Source: Mycolicibacillus koreensis
GTDB taxonomy: Bacteria > Actinomycetota > Actinomycetes > Mycobacteriales > Mycobacteriaceae
Direction: 5' to 3'
DNA length: 64,000 nt
Assembly (NCBI RefSeq): GCF_002104795.1
Contig: NZ_NCXO01000002.1
Location: 62,001 to 126,000 of the forward strand
Of the stretch, positions 34,706 to 51,480 are shown piece after piece. The notes under the pieces were generated by a model. The model saw only the letters and a list, made by a program, of their open reading frames with translations. It was not told the DNA's origin and made no database searches. The position numbers were made by a program, and so were the translations under genes. Position 1 is the first letter of the stretch; every line of letters begins with the position of its first letter.

Positions 34706-37700
34706 ATGCGGGTTCTCAGCGTCGAGGCGACCGAACTGTTCGTCGGCCCGGCGCAGGACCCCCAGCAACTGGTGCGGCTGACCTACACCGGCTGCGTGAC
34801 CCCCACCCCGGTGCACATCGGCGGCGACGGGGTGTCCGGGCGGGCGGTGGCCGACCCGTCCCGTGAGTGCCTCGAGATCCCGGTGCGGGTGCACGGCGCG
34901 GTGCCCGGGCAGCGCCGCCACGCCCGACTGCACACCGGTGACAGCGCCGACGCCGGCTCCGACTTCACCTTCACCGTCGCCGAGCCCGGCTGGACGATGT
35001 ATCTGATCGGGCACTTCCACTACGACCCGGTGTGGTGGAACACCCAGGCCAACTACACCAGCGCCTGGACCGAGGACCCGCCCGGCGCCTGCCGTCAGGA
35101 CAACGGCCTCAACCTGGTCGCCGCGCACCTCGAGCTTGCCCGCCGCGACCCCGACTACCGGTTCGTGCTCGCCGAACTGGACTATCTCAAGCCGTTCTGG
35201 GACACCCACCCGCAGCACCGCGCCGAGCTGCGCCGCCTGCTCGCCGACGGCCGCGTGGAGGTGATGGGCGGCTGCTACAACGAGCCGTCGACCACCCTGA
35301 CCGGAACCGAGACCACGGTGCGCACCCTCATCCACGGCATCGGCTTCCAGCGCGACGTGCTCGGCGCCGACCCCGCCACCGGCTGGCAGCTCGACGTGTT
35401 CGGCCACGACCCGCAGTACCCGGGGCTGGCCGCCGACGCGGGCCTGTCCTCCACCGCCTGGGCGCGCGGCCCGCACCACCAGTGGGGGCCGATGGCCGAC
35501 GGCGGCGACCCGCGGCGCATGCAGTTCCCCAGCGAATTCGAGTGGATCGCGCCCAGCGGGCGCGGTGTGCTCACCCACTACATGCCGGCGCACTACGCCG
35601 CCGGCTGGTGGATGGACGCCGCCACCGATCTCGCCGCCGCCGAGGAGGCGGTCTATGACCTGTTCTGCGGGCTCAAGAAGGTCGCCGCCACCCGCAACGT
35701 GCTGCTGCCGGTCGGCACCGACTTCACCCCGCCGAACCGGTGGATCACCGCGATCCACCGCGACTGGGCCGCCCGCTACACCTGGCCGCGGTTCGTCTGC
35801 GCCCTGCCGCGGGACTTCTTCGCGGCGGTGCGCGCCGAGCTGGCCGCGCGCCGCGTCGAGCCCGCCCCGCAGACCCGGGACATGAACCCGATCTACACCG
35901 GGTGCGCGGTGTCCTACATCGACACCAAACAGGCCCACCGCGCCGCCGAACAGGTGGTCGGCGACGCCGAACGTTTCGCCACGTTCGCCGCCGCGCTCAC
36001 CGGGATGCACTACCCGCAGGCCGCGCTGACCAAGGCGTGGACCCAGCTGGCCTACGGGGCCCACCACGACGCGATCACCGGCTCGGAATCCGACCAGGTG
36101 TACCTGGATCTGCTGACCGGGTGGCGGGACGCTTGGCAGCTGGGCACCGCCGCACGCCGTCACGCGCTGGCCGCGCTGTCGGCGGCGGTCGGCGGGGTCC
36201 GCGACGTGGTGGTGTGGAACCCGGTCGCCGAGGACCGCACCGACCTGGTCACCGTGCATCTCGGCGCGCCACTGCCGGCGGGGGTGCGGGTCCTCAACGT
36301 CGCCGGCTCGGTGGTGCCCGCCCACGTCGACGACAACGGGCACACCGTGACCTGGCGTGCCGACCAGATGCCGTCGCTGGGCTGGCAGAGCTATCGGCTG
36401 GTGCCCGCCGAGACCGTCACTGGCTGGACGCCGATCGCCGGCACCGGCATCACCAACGGCCGTCACCACATCGCGGTGGACCCGGATCGCGGGGGCGGGG
36501 TGGCCTCGTGGCGCCGCGACGGCCGGGAGCTGATCGCCGACGGCGCCGTCGGCAACGAACTGGCGCTCTACGAGGAGTATCCGGCGCATCCGCGCTCCGG
36601 GGAGGGGCCGTGGCACCTGGTGCCCAGCGGCCGGGTCGACGGCTCGGCGGACTGCCCGGCCGAGCGGGTGCAGGCCTACCGCGGACCGCTGGGGGAGCGG
36701 CTGGTGGTGCACGGCCGGCTGGCCGGGCGGTTCGGGCCGCGGCTGGCCTACACCCAGACCCTGACCGTCTGGCACGGCATCGACCGGGTCGACTGCACCA
36801 CCCGCGTCGAGGGGTTCACCGGCTCCGACGAGCTGCTGCGGCTGCGGTGGCCGTGCCCGGTCCCCGGGGCCGCCCTGCCGGTCGCCGAGGTCGGCGACGC
36901 GGTGATCGGCCGGGGTTTCGCCCTGCTGCACACCGCCGACGGGCGCTCGGTGGACACCGCCCGCCAGCCGTGGACGCTGGACACCGCCGCGCACCGGTGG
37001 TTCGCGTTGTCGAGCACCGCGCGGGTGCGCATCGGCGCGGTCGTGCGCGCGATCGGTGTGGCCGAGGTGGTGCTCTCCGCCGGGTCCGGCATCGAGGCCC
37101 GCCGGCTGATGACGGCGCTGGCCGGTGCCGGGGTGACCGCCACCTGCGGGCACGCCGACCGGCCGCGCTACGGCGACCTGAGCGTCGACTCCAACCTGCC
37201 GGATGTGCGCCTGGCGATCGGCGGTCCGCAGCGCAACACCTTCACCCGGGCGGTGCTGGCCGCCGCCGACCCGGCCTACACCGCCGAACTGAACCGCCAG
37301 CTCGAGGCGCGCGGGCACGCCCGGGTGTGGGTGCCGGCGGCCACCCCGCTGACCGCGGTGTGGACCGCCGAGGACGGCCCGGTGGATCTGCGCGCGCCGC
37401 GGGCGCTGCCGGTGCTCATCGTCGCCGGCGGGCAGGCCGCCGTCGACGCGCTCGTCGACGACCTCGTCGACGCCGAGATCGCCGTCGCCCAGCACCCCCC
37501 GCCCGGTGCCGCCGAACCCGAACCGTTCGAGGACCGCACAATCGCGCTGCTCAACCGCGGGACCCCCGGTATGGCCGTCGACACCGCCGGCACCCTGCAC
37601 ACCGCGCTGCTGCGCTCCTGCACCGGATGGCCGTCGGGAGCCTGGACCGACGGGCCGCGCCGCACCGCACCCGACGGCAGCCCCTTCCAGTCGATGCACT

Positions 37701-38908
37701 GGACGCACACCTTCGACTACGCGCTGGTCGCCGCCGACGGGGATTGGCGCGCCGCCGGCATCGCCGGACACGCCGCGCGGTTCGCCGCCGAATTGCAGGC
37801 GGTGCTGCCACCGGCGGCGGACACCGCGGGGGCCTTGCCCCCCACCGGGGCGCTGCTGCGCGCCGACACCGACGGGGCGGTGCGCGTCGGCGCGGTCAAG
37901 CCGACCGGCAACCCGCTGGCGCACGGCAGCGCCCGCCCCGTCGACCCGGCCGCGGTCACCGTGCGGCTCACCGAGACCCACGGCCGGCCCGCCGAGGTGG
38001 ACCTGCGGACCGGACCCGGCCGCCTCGACGTGCTCGGCCGCGCCGATCTGCTCGAACAGCCCCGCGCCCACGACACCCCGCGGCGACTGCACGGCTACGA
38101 GACCGCCACCGTGCTCACCCGCCTGCACGTCGACCCGATCCCCACCAGACCAAGCCCGCCGGATCCGCGGCTGGACACCGAGGCCGCCCAGCCGCTGTTC
38201 GCCCGCTACTGGCTGCACAACCGGGGGCCGGCCCCGCTCGGTGGGCTGCCCGCGGTGGCGCACCTGCACCCCCCGGCCGCGCAGACGGGCCCCGGCGAGC
38301 GGCTGGGGCTGCGGCTCACCGCGGCCAGCGACTGCACCGACACCGCCCTCACCGCCGAACTCACCGTCACCGGCGCACCCGGCTGGGCGACGGCGCCGGT
38401 ACGCACCGTGTCGCTGGCCCCCGGCGCCCACACCGACACCGAGGTGGTGGTCGACGTGCCCGCCCACGCCGAGGCCGGCCTGTATCCGGTCACCGCGCGG
38501 CTGCGGCTCACCGACCCCGGCCTGCCCGCCGCCTGGGGGCAGCCCGTCGAGGACGTGTGCGTGGTCACCGTCGGCGACCCGGCCGCCGCGCGGCTGCTGT
38601 ACCTGGTCGACGAGCCCGCCGAGGTCGATCTCAGCGCCGGGGACCGGGCCACGCTGTCGGTCACCGTCGGCACCGACGCCCGCGCCGACCTGGCGGTCGA
38701 GGCGCACCTGATCAGCCCGTGGGGCACCTGGGAATGGACCGGTCCGCCGTGTCGCGGCGCCACCGTGCCCGCCGGCGGGACCGCCACGCTGCGGTTCGCC
38801 GTGGCGCCGCCGCCCTGGGTGAGCCCGGGGCAGTGGTGGGCGCTGATCCGGGTCGGCGCCGCCGGGCAGCTGCTCTACAGCCCGGCGGTGCGGCTGGTGG
38901 TGCGGTGA
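34706..38908 (+). CDS. Alpha-mannosidase, glycoside hydrolase family 38 (Rv0648 homologue)
   Basis: 1400 residues. GH38 motifs: zinc-binding YLIGHFHYDPVWWNTQAN (His-x-Asp near residue 103), WQLDVFGHDPQYPG with the nucleophile Asp, and AYGAHHDAITGSESDQVY with zinc-binding histidine. The remainder, about residue 480 onward, is the large beta-sandwich region and extra C-terminal beta domains; it is longer than my memory of Rv0648 (1215 aa). It would release alpha-mannose from mannans, lipomannan or stored glycans; no signal peptide is seen, so it is probably cytosolic. It is coupled by GTGA overlap to the ROK kinase, suggesting release then phosphorylation of a sugar. Confidence 0.92.
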   Translation: MRVLSVEATELFVGPAQDPQQLVRLTYTGCVTPTPVHIGGDGVSGRAVADPSRECLEIPVRVHGAVPGQRRHARLHTGDSADAGSDFTFTVAEPGWTMYLIGHFHYDPVWWNTQANYTSAWTEDPPGACRQDNGLNLVAAHLELARRDPDYRFVLAELDYLKPFWDTHPQHRAELRRLLADGRVEVMGGCYNEPSTTLTGTETTVRTLIHGIGFQRDVLGADPATGWQLDVFGHDPQYPGLAADAGLSSTAWARGPHHQWGPMADGGDPRRMQFPSEFEWIAPSGRGVLTHYMPAHYAAGWWMDAATDLAAAEEAVYDLFCGLKKVAATRNVLLPVGTDFTPPNRWITAIHRDWAARYTWPRFVCALPRDFFAAVRAELAARRVEPAPQTRDMNPIYTGCAVSYIDTKQAHRAAEQVVGDAERFATFAAALTGMHYPQAALTKAWTQLAYGAHHDAITGSESDQVYLDLLTGWRDAWQLGTAARRHALAALSAAVGGVRDVVVWNPVAEDRTDLVTVHLGAPLPAGVRVLNVAGSVVPAHVDDNGHTVTWRADQMPSLGWQSYRLVPAETVTGWTPIAGTGITNGRHHIAVDPDRGGGVASWRRDGRELIADGAVGNELALYEEYPAHPRSGEGPWHLVPSGRVDGSADCPAERVQAYRGPLGERLVVHGRLAGRFGPRLAYTQTLTVWHGIDRVDCTTRVEGFTGSDELLRLRWPCPVPGAALPVAEVGDAVIGRGFALLHTADGRSVDTARQPWTLDTAAHRWFALSSTARVRIGAVVRAIGVAEVVLSAGSGIEARRLMTALAGAGVTATCGHADRPRYGDLSVDSNLPDVRLAIGGPQRNTFTRAVLAAADPAYTAELNRQLEARGHARVWVPAATPLTAVWTAEDGPVDLRAPRALPVLIVAGGQAAVDALVDDLVDAEIAVAQHPPPGAAEPEPFEDRTIALLNRGTPGMAVDTAGTLHTALLRSCTGWPSGAWTDGPRRTAPDGSPFQSMHWTHTFDYALVAADGDWRAAGIAGHAARFAAELQAVLPPAADTAGALPPTGALLRADTDGAVRVGAVKPTGNPLAHGSARPVDPAAVTVRLTETHGRPAEVDLRTGPGRLDVLGRADLLEQPRAHDTPRRLHGYETATVLTRLHVDPIPTRPSPPDPRLDTEAAQPLFARYWLHNRGPAPLGGLPAVAHLHPPAAQTGPGERLGLRLTAASDCTDTALTAELTVTGAPGWATAPVRTVSLAPGAHTDTEVVVDVPAHAEAGLYPVTARLRLTDPGLPAAWGQPVEDVCVVTVGDPAAARLLYLVDEPAEVDLSAGDRATLSVTVGTDARADLAVEAHLISPWGTWEWTGPPCRGATVPAGGTATLRFAVAPPPWVSPGQWWALIRVGAAGQLLYSPAVRLVVR

Positions 38909-39831
38909 GCGCGCCGGCCCCCGCCGATCTGGCCGTCGACATCGGCGGCACCACCATCGCCGTCGGCCTCGTCGACGCGGCCGGCACCCTGGTGCACACC
39001 GCGGTGCGCCCCACCCCCCACGGTGACGCCGAAACGGTGTGGGCCCAGGTCGCGGCCCTGATCGCCGAGACGGTGCGCACCGCCGGCGGGCGGGTGCGCG
39101 CCGCCGGGGTGGTCTCGGCCGGCCCGATCGAGCGGGACGCCGGCACCGTCAGCCCGATCAACATCGCCGCGTGGCGCTCCTTCCCGCTGCGCGCGAGGGT
39201 GCAGGCGGCGCTGCCCGGGGTGGCGGTGCACCTCGGCGGGGACGGCACGGCCATGGCGCTCGGCGAATCCTGGCGCGGGGCCGGTCGAGGGGTCCCCAGC
39301 ATGCTGGGCATGGTGGTCTCCACCGGGGTCGGCGGCGGACTGATCCTCGACGGCGCGCCCTACCCGGGGCGCACCGGCAACGCCGGGCACGTCGGGCATG
39401 TGGTGGTCGATCCCGCCGGGGCGCCGTGCCACTGCGGCGGGCGAGGCTGCGTGGAGACCGTCGCCGCGGCGCCGGCGCTGGTCGGCTGGGCCCGCAGCAA
39501 CGGCTGGACCGGCAGCGACGCCAAAACGCTGGCCGCCGCGGCCGCCGCCGGCGACCCGGTGGCGACCGCGGCGTTCGCCCGCGGCGCCGCGGCGCTGGCG
39601 GCGATGATCGCCTCGGTCGCCGCGACCTGCGATCTGGATCTCGTCGTGGTCGGCGGCGGCGTCTCCCGCGCCGGCGCGGTGCTGTTCGACCCCCTGCGCG
39701 CCGCGCTGGCCGACCACACCGGGCTGGCGTTCCTGCGCGGGCTGCGGGTGGTTCCCGCCGCGCTCGGCGCCGACGCCGGGCTGGTCGGGGCGGCCGCGCT
39801 GACCCGGCCGCACGGACCGCGTTTTGGCTGA
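38905..39831 (+). CDS. ROK family sugar kinase (Rv0650 homologue)
   Basis: 308 residues. Phosphate-1 loop AVDIGGTTIAVGLVD near residue 10, ATP loop MVVSTGVGGGLILDG, ExGH-type catalytic region GRTGNAGHVGHVVVDP, and the zinc-binding CHCGGRGCVETVAAAPAL (CxCGxxGCxE) all fit ROK glucokinase/N-acetylmannosamine-type kinases. The exact sugar is uncertain; mannose or glucose is plausible given the coupled alpha-mannosidase. In M. tuberculosis fabD2 lies between the two genes; here they overlap directly. Confidence 0.92.
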   Translation: MSAPAPADLAVDIGGTTIAVGLVDAAGTLVHTAVRPTPHGDAETVWAQVAALIAETVRTAGGRVRAAGVVSAGPIERDAGTVSPINIAAWRSFPLRARVQAALPGVAVHLGGDGTAMALGESWRGAGRGVPSMLGMVVSTGVGGGLILDGAPYPGRTGNAGHVGHVVVDPAGAPCHCGGRGCVETVAAAPALVGWARSNGWTGSDAKTLAAAAAAGDPVATAAFARGAAALAAMIASVAATCDLDLVVVGGGVSRAGAVLFDPLRAALADHTGLAFLRGLRVVPAALGADAGLVGAAALTRPHGPRFG

Positions 39832-39853
39832 CCGGCGCCCGCCACGCTAAGGT
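39824..39853 (+). promoter_or_regulatory. rplJ-rplL promoter
   Basis: A -35-like TTGGCT (39824-39829) and a -10 TAAGGT (39848-39853) are separated by 18 nt. Predicted transcription start is about 39860, just before the L10 leader. The -35 overlaps the end of the ROK kinase gene. Confidence 0.5.
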
Positions 39854-39862
39854 GGTCGGCGT

Positions 39863-40010
39863 TCCACCACAGATCCACCGAAGACCGTCGGTCACCGAGC
39901 AATCGGTTGAAGGTCCGGGAAAACCCGGCGACCTGCGCAGGAGGACGAGGCACCACGATCGGGCGCTCCGATCGCTGTTCACGCCCCGACCGCATCCTGC
40001 GTCGGGGCGT
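39863..40010 (+). ncRNA. L10 leader (ribosomal protein autoregulatory element) and attenuator hairpin
   Basis: The region carries the hallmarks of the L10 leader before rplJ: CCGAAGACCGTCGG (39878-39891), a CCGGG-AAAA-CCCGG hairpin (39915-39928) and the CCTGCGCAGG palindrome (39932-39941) followed by GAGG. A perfect 10-bp stem with a 10-nt loop (arms ACGCCCCGAC and GTCGGGGCGT, 39981-40010) and a T-rich run come next and look like an attenuator. L10-(L12)4 is known to bind such leaders to repress translation. The boundaries are approximate. Confidence 0.75.
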
Positions 40011-40086
40011 TCGCGTTTTCTCGGGGCTTCTGCGCTGATCGCCCGCGGCGACCGACCCGCCACCATACGACCCTCAGGAGGTACGC

Positions 40087-40701
40087 ATGGCGAGGGCTGA
40101 CAAAGCCGCCGCGGTTGCGGACATCGCCGAGCAGTTCAAGGCATCGACTGCCACCGTCATCACCGAATACCGGGGCCTGACGGTGGGCAACCTGGCCGAG
40201 TTGCGCCGCTCCCTGAGCGGTTCGGCAACCTACTCGGTGGCCAAGAACACGCTGGTCAAGCGTGCCGCTGCGAAGGCCGGCATCGAAGGTCTCGACGATC
40301 TGTTCGTCGGTCCCACGGCGATCGCGTTCATCGACGGTGAACCCGTCGACGCCGCGAAGGCCATCAAGAACTTCGCCAAGGACCACAAGGCGCTGGTCAT
40401 CAAGGGCGGCTACATGGACGGCCGCCCGCTCAGCGTCGCCGAGGTGGAGCAGATCGCCAGCCTGGAGTCCCGCGAGGTGCTGCTGTCGATGCTGGCCGGC
40501 GCGATGAAGGCCAACCTGTCCAAGGCGGCCGGGTTGTTCAGCGCCCCCGCCTCCCAGGTGGCGCGGCTGGCCGCGGCACTGCAGGACAAAAAGCCGGCCG
40601 ACGCGGCGGACACCGCCGCCGCCCCTGAAACCGGTGACGCCCCCGAGACCGCCGAGGCCCCGGCCGACGCTGCCGAGGAAACCCCGGAGAGCGCCGAGTA
40701 G
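40087..40701 (+). CDS. rplJ: 50S ribosomal protein L10
   Basis: 204 residues: [48 protein letters not shown] and FVGPTAIAF are family landmarks. The C-terminal helix that binds L12 dimers is followed by an Ala/Pro/Glu-rich tail of about 30 residues, longer than in many bacteria. ATG has AGGAGG 5 nt upstream. Regulated by the leader at 39863-40010. Confidence 0.97.
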   Translation: MARADKAAAVADIAEQFKASTATVITEYRGLTVGNLAELRRSLSGSATYSVAKNTLVKRAAAKAGIEGLDDLFVGPTAIAFIDGEPVDAAKAIKNFAKDHKALVIKGGYMDGRPLSVAEVEQIASLESREVLLSMLAGAMKANLSKAAGLFSAPASQVARLAAALQDKKPADAADTAAAPETGDAPETAEAPADAAEETPESAE

Positions 40702-40771
40702 CACCGGCGCGCACCACAACTACACACCCCACCCCGAAACCCACCCTGGTAACTAGGAAAGGACCCACACC

Positions 40772-41164
40772 ATGGCCAAGATGTCCACCGACGAACTGCT
40801 CGACGTCTTTAAGGAAATGACCCTGTTGGAGCTGTCGGACTTCGTGAAGAAGTTCGAGGAGACCTTCGACGTCACCGCGGCCGCCCCGGTCGCCGTGGCC
40901 GCCGCCCCCGGGGCCGCCCCGGCCGGTGCCGCCGAGGCCGCCGAGGAGCAGTCGGAGTTCGACGTCATCCTCGAGGCCGCCGGCGACAAGAAGATCGGCG
41001 TCATCAAGGTGGTGCGCGAGGTCGTCTCCGGTCTGGGCCTCAAAGAGGCCAAGGACCTGGTCGACAGCGCACCGAAGCCGCTGCTCGAAGGTGTCGCCAA
41101 GGAGGCCGCCGAGGAGGCGAAGACCAAGCTCGAGGCTGCCGGGGCCACCGTCACCCTCAAGTAG
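40772..41164 (+). CDS. rplL: 50S ribosomal protein L7/L12
   Basis: 130 residues: N-terminal dimer domain ([21 protein letters not shown]), Ala/Pro hinge, and C-terminal factor-binding domain ([32 protein letters not shown]). It is the multi-copy stalk protein that recruits translational GTPases. AAAGGA lies 9 nt before the ATG; a strong terminator follows. Confidence 0.97.
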   Translation: MAKMSTDELLDVFKEMTLLELSDFVKKFEETFDVTAAAPVAVAAAPGAAPAGAAEAAEEQSEFDVILEAAGDKKIGVIKVVREVVSGLGLKEAKDLVDSAPKPLLEGVAKEAAEEAKTKLEAAGATVTLK

Positions 41165-41174
41165 TCGACCGTTC

Positions 41175-41213
41175 GCAGAACCCCCGGGATACGCGGTATC
41201 CCGGGGGTTCTGC
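41175..41213 (+). terminator. rplJL terminator hairpin
   Basis: A perfect 18-bp inverted repeat (41175-41192 with 41196-41213) around a 3-nt loop GCG, 10 nt after the rplL stop. No U-tract follows, the usual mycobacterial form. Confidence 0.85.
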
Positions 41214-41302
41214 GCATCAGGAGACGGGCGTTGTCGTAGTGTGCTGCGACAGGCAAATTTCGGTGGGCGCGCACAAACGTGATGCAGCGCCCGCCCGTGA
41301 GT

Positions 41303-41308
41303 TACAGT
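41303..41308 (+). promoter_or_regulatory. -10 element TACAGT upstream of mkl
   Basis: TACAGT predicts transcription from about 41315, leaving a leader of ~50 nt before the GTG at 41366 with its ribosome site. This argues against translation starting further upstream, where annotated homologues may begin. Confidence 0.45.
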
Positions 41309-41365
41309 GACGGGTGCCACAGGGGTAACGCAGGTGGCCACAAGCGTAAAGCGGAAGGATGTCGC

Positions 41366-42433
41366 GTGGGCGTAGCAATCGAGGTCGAGGGGCTGACCAA
41401 GTCTTTCGGCTCGTCGCGAATCTGGGAGAACGTCACGATGACCATCCCGGCGGGCGAGGTCAGCGTTCTGCTGGGCCCGTCGGGTACCGGTAAATCGGTG
41501 TTCCTCAAGTCGCTGATCGGTCTGCTGCGTCCCGAGCGCGGCTCGATCAAGATCGAGGGCACCGACATCATCCAGTGCTCGGCCAAGGAGCTCTACGAGA
41601 TCCGCACGCTGTTCGGGGTGCTGTTCCAGGACGGCGCGCTGTTCGGGTCGATGAACCTCTTCGACAACACGGCGTTCCCGCTGCGTGAGCACACCAAGAA
41701 GAAGGAGAGCGAGATCCGTGACATCGTCATGGACAAGCTCACCCTCGTCGGGCTCGGCGGCGACGAGCTGAAGTTCCCCGGGGAGATCTCCGGTGGTATG
41801 CGCAAACGTGCCGGGCTGGCCCGCGCGCTGGTGCTCGACCCGCAGATCATCCTCTGCGACGAGCCGGACTCCGGTCTGGACCCGGTGCGCACCGCCTACC
41901 TGAGCCAGTTGCTCATCGACATCAACGCCCAGATCGACGCCACGATCCTCATCGTGACCCACAACATCAACATCGCGCGCACCGTGCCGGACAACATGGG
42001 CATGCTGTTCCGCAAGGAGCTGGTCATGTTCGGCCCCCGCGAGGTGCTGCTGACCAGCGACGAGCCGGTGGTCAAGCAGTTCCTCAACGGTCGCCGGATC
42101 GGCCCGATCGGGATGTCGGAGGAGAAGGACGAGTCGACGATGGCCGAGGAGCAGGCCATGCTCGACGCCGGCCAGCACCACGGCGGTGTCGAGGAGATCG
42201 AGGGCGTGCCGCCGCAGCTGTCCGCCTCGCCGGGGATGCCCGACCGCCAGGCGGTGCACCGGCGCCAGGATCGGGTGCGCTCGATCATGCACACGCTGCC
42301 GCAGGCCGCTCAGGACGCGATCCGCGAGTCGCTGGAGGACACCCGCTCCTACCAGCCCAACGAGCTCGGCACCGACGTCATCGAGTACCCCGATGAGGCG
42401 CCGACCGCGGTGATCCCCCCGCAGCAGGGCTGA
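41366..42433 (+). CDS. mkl: Mce-transport ATPase Mkl/MceG
   Basis: 355 residues, ABC ATPase. Walker A LLGPSGTGKSVFLKSL (near residue 37), Q-loop FGVLFQDGALFG, signature SGGMRKRAGLARAL, Walker B ILCDEPDSGLDP and H-loop IVTHN. It is the MlaF/Ttg2A-type ATPase that powers all Mce lipid importers in mycobacteria (cholesterol, fatty acids). The ~110-residue C-terminal tail (GMSEEKDESTMAEEQA onward) is specific to this family. GTG 41366 is chosen because GGAAGGA lies 7 nt upstream. It stands alone, away from mce operons, as in M. tuberculosis (Rv0655). Confidence 0.95.
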   Translation: MGVAIEVEGLTKSFGSSRIWENVTMTIPAGEVSVLLGPSGTGKSVFLKSLIGLLRPERGSIKIEGTDIIQCSAKELYEIRTLFGVLFQDGALFGSMNLFDNTAFPLREHTKKKESEIRDIVMDKLTLVGLGGDELKFPGEISGGMRKRAGLARALVLDPQIILCDEPDSGLDPVRTAYLSQLLIDINAQIDATILIVTHNINIARTVPDNMGMLFRKELVMFGPREVLLTSDEPVVKQFLNGRRIGPIGMSEEKDESTMAEEQAMLDAGQHHGGVEEIEGVPPQLSASPGMPDRQAVHRRQDRVRSIMHTLPQAAQDAIRESLEDTRSYQPNELGTDVIEYPDEAPTAVIPPQQG

Positions 42434-42448
42434 CCACCGCGCGTCGTT

Positions 42449-42491
42449 CACGAAACCCGGCAGTGAGGAAACTCACCTGCCGGGTTTCGTG
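42449..42491 (+). terminator. mkl terminator hairpin with GAAA tetraloop
   Basis: Fifteen-bp arms (42449-42463 and 42477-42491) are extended by a 4-bp inner stem TGAG/CTCA capped by a GAAA tetraloop, with one bulged C. It follows the mkl stop by 15 nt. Confidence 0.85.
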
Positions 42492-42554
42492 TATCCGGCG
42501 GGCGACCGGTGCGGCGGCCCCCCGCCGCCGCGGCAGATCGGTCCGCGGAAATGC

Positions 42555-42583
42555 TTGACGGAAGGCCGTAAACAGGTCAATCT
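42555..42583 (+). promoter_or_regulatory. Second, weaker rpoB promoter candidate
   Basis: TTGACG (42555-42560) matches five of six -35 positions; a CAATCT hexamer (42578-42583) follows after 17 nt as a weak -10. A message from here would have a ~310-nt leader. Confidence 0.35.
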
Positions 42584-42673
42584 GTTGGTCAACATGTCGT
42601 TGCCGGAAGTGGTTGGGACGAATCGGGCGGTAGCCAGCGCCCGACGGTCCGCGGAGTCGCCGAGGCATCGCGG

Positions 42674-42702
42674 TTGAGGAATGCCGGGCGCTGCGCTATC
42701 GT
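42674..42702 (+). promoter_or_regulatory. rpoB-rpoC promoter
   Basis: -35 TTGAGG (42674-42679), 17-nt spacer, -10 TATCGT (42697-42702). Predicted start about 42709, giving a ~190-nt leader. The same -10 hexamer and a TTGA-type -35 precede rpsL. Confidence 0.65.
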
Positions 42703-42786
42703 GTGAGGTTGCGCTGGCTGCCCCCTGCCCACCTCACGCCCATCAGACATCGTGGCCCTAGCCTGAGCTCGCTCCACGCTCAGTGA

Positions 42787-46401
<3,615 letters not shown>

Positions 46402-46421
46402 TTATCGCCGCTATCGACTAG

Positions 46422-50420
<3,999 letters not shown>

Positions 50421-50451
50421 GGGCGCCTGCCTGCGCTTCGAAGGCGCCCCC

Positions 50452-50550
50452 GAGTCGCCCTTGGAGTCACCCTCGAGTCACCCTCGGCGCCGAACGTGAA
50501 GCTGGTTTCACGTTAGGCGCCGAGGGTGAACTTATCTTCACGTTCGGCGC
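50452..50550. repeat. 11-nt tandem repeats and two tandem hairpins downstream of rpoC
   Basis: First come three near-identical 11-12 nt units (GAGTCGCCCTTG, GAGTCACCCTC, GAGTCACCCTC; 50452-50485). Then two 30-nt units (from 50486 and 50516), each starting GGCGCCGA and ending with TTCACGTT, each able to fold as a hairpin. The outer arms 50487-50501 and 50536-50550 are also perfect 15-nt complements, so one long stem could form instead. It probably terminates rpoBC transcription; the duplicated structure is unusual. Confidence 0.75.
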
Positions 50551-50615
50551 GCGGTGGGCGTGCGCGTGGCCACGCGGTCGGCGTGCGGCGGGGCGGGACC
50601 GGTTCGGCCGGTCAC

Positions 50616-50621
50616 TAGACT
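50616..50621 (+). promoter_or_regulatory. -10 element TAGACT before nfo
   Basis: TAGACT ends eight nt before GTG 50629, so transcription should start at 50628 or 50629: a leaderless message. Confidence 0.55.
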
Positions 50622-50628
50622 GGCCGGC

Positions 50629-51405
50629 GTGCTCATCGGTTCTCATGTCAGCCCCAAGGATCCGATAGCGGCGGCGAAAGCCGACGGCGCGGACGTGGTG
50701 CAGATCTTTTTGTCCAACCCGCAGAGCTGGAAGCCGCCGACACCGCGTGCCGACGCTGCAGCCCTGCGTAATGCGGATCTGCCGATCTACGTGCATGCGC
50801 CGTATCTGATCAACGTGGCCTCGGCGAACAACCGGGTTCGGATCCCATCCCGCAAGATCTTGCAGCAGACCTGCGACGCCGCCGCCGACATCGGGGCTGC
50901 CGGGGTGATCGTGCACGGCGGCCACGTCACCGCCGACTCCGAACTCGACGATGACCTCGCCGAGGGGTTCGCCCGGTGGCGCAAAGCCCTCGACCAACTG
51001 GACTCCGACGTGCCGGTGCTGCTGGAGAACACCGCCGGTGGGGAGCGGGCGATGGCGCGCCGCTTCGACGTGATCGCCCGACTGTGGGACCGCATCGGCG
51101 ACACCGGTGTCGGCTTCTGTCTGGACACCTGCCACACCTGGGCGGCCGGTGAGGCGCTCATCGACGCGGTGGAGCGGATCACCGCGATCACCGGGCGCAT
51201 CGATCTGGTGCACTGCAACGACTCCAAGGATGCCGCCGGGTCCGGCCGTGACCGGCACGCCAACCTCGGCACCGGCCAGATCGACCCGCAGTTGCTGGTG
51301 GCGGTGGTGAAAGCCGCCGGCGCACCGGTGATCTGCGAGACCGCCGAGGACGGGCGCAAAGACGACATCGCCTTCCTCAAAGAGCACGTGGCCGCCGGGC
51401 GCTGA
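50629..51405 (+). CDS. nfo: Endonuclease IV (AP endonuclease)
   Basis: 258 residues. [20 protein letters not shown] start, [42 protein letters not shown] and [22 protein letters not shown] are the metal-binding blocks of the Nfo TIM barrel with three zinc ions. It cuts 5' to abasic sites in base excision repair. GTG 50629 is chosen by homology and by the -10 box; about 25 more in-frame upstream codons exist but overlap the promoter and hairpins. It corresponds to Rv0670. Confidence 0.95.
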   Translation: MLIGSHVSPKDPIAAAKADGADVVQIFLSNPQSWKPPTPRADAAALRNADLPIYVHAPYLINVASANNRVRIPSRKILQQTCDAAADIGAAGVIVHGGHVTADSELDDDLAEGFARWRKALDQLDSDVPVLLENTAGGERAMARRFDVIARLWDRIGDTGVGFCLDTCHTWAAGEALIDAVERITAITGRIDLVHCNDSKDAAGSGRDRHANLGTGQIDPQLLVAVVKAAGAPVICETAEDGRKDDIAFLKEHVAAGR

Positions 51406-51480
51406 ATCGCCGCGCGCCCCGGAGTGCCAAACCTCGCCCCGTCTCGGGCGTTGAGGCGGCGGCGAAAGCCGCAGATGCTG

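Noticed and set aside
34580..38707. Long open minus-strand frame opposite the alpha-mannosidase, in frame with the ABC1 kinase
   Set aside because: High GC leaves few stops; the translation is low-complexity Gly/Arg/Val and unlike any family. The kinase domain starts at 34579 with a normal N-terminus.
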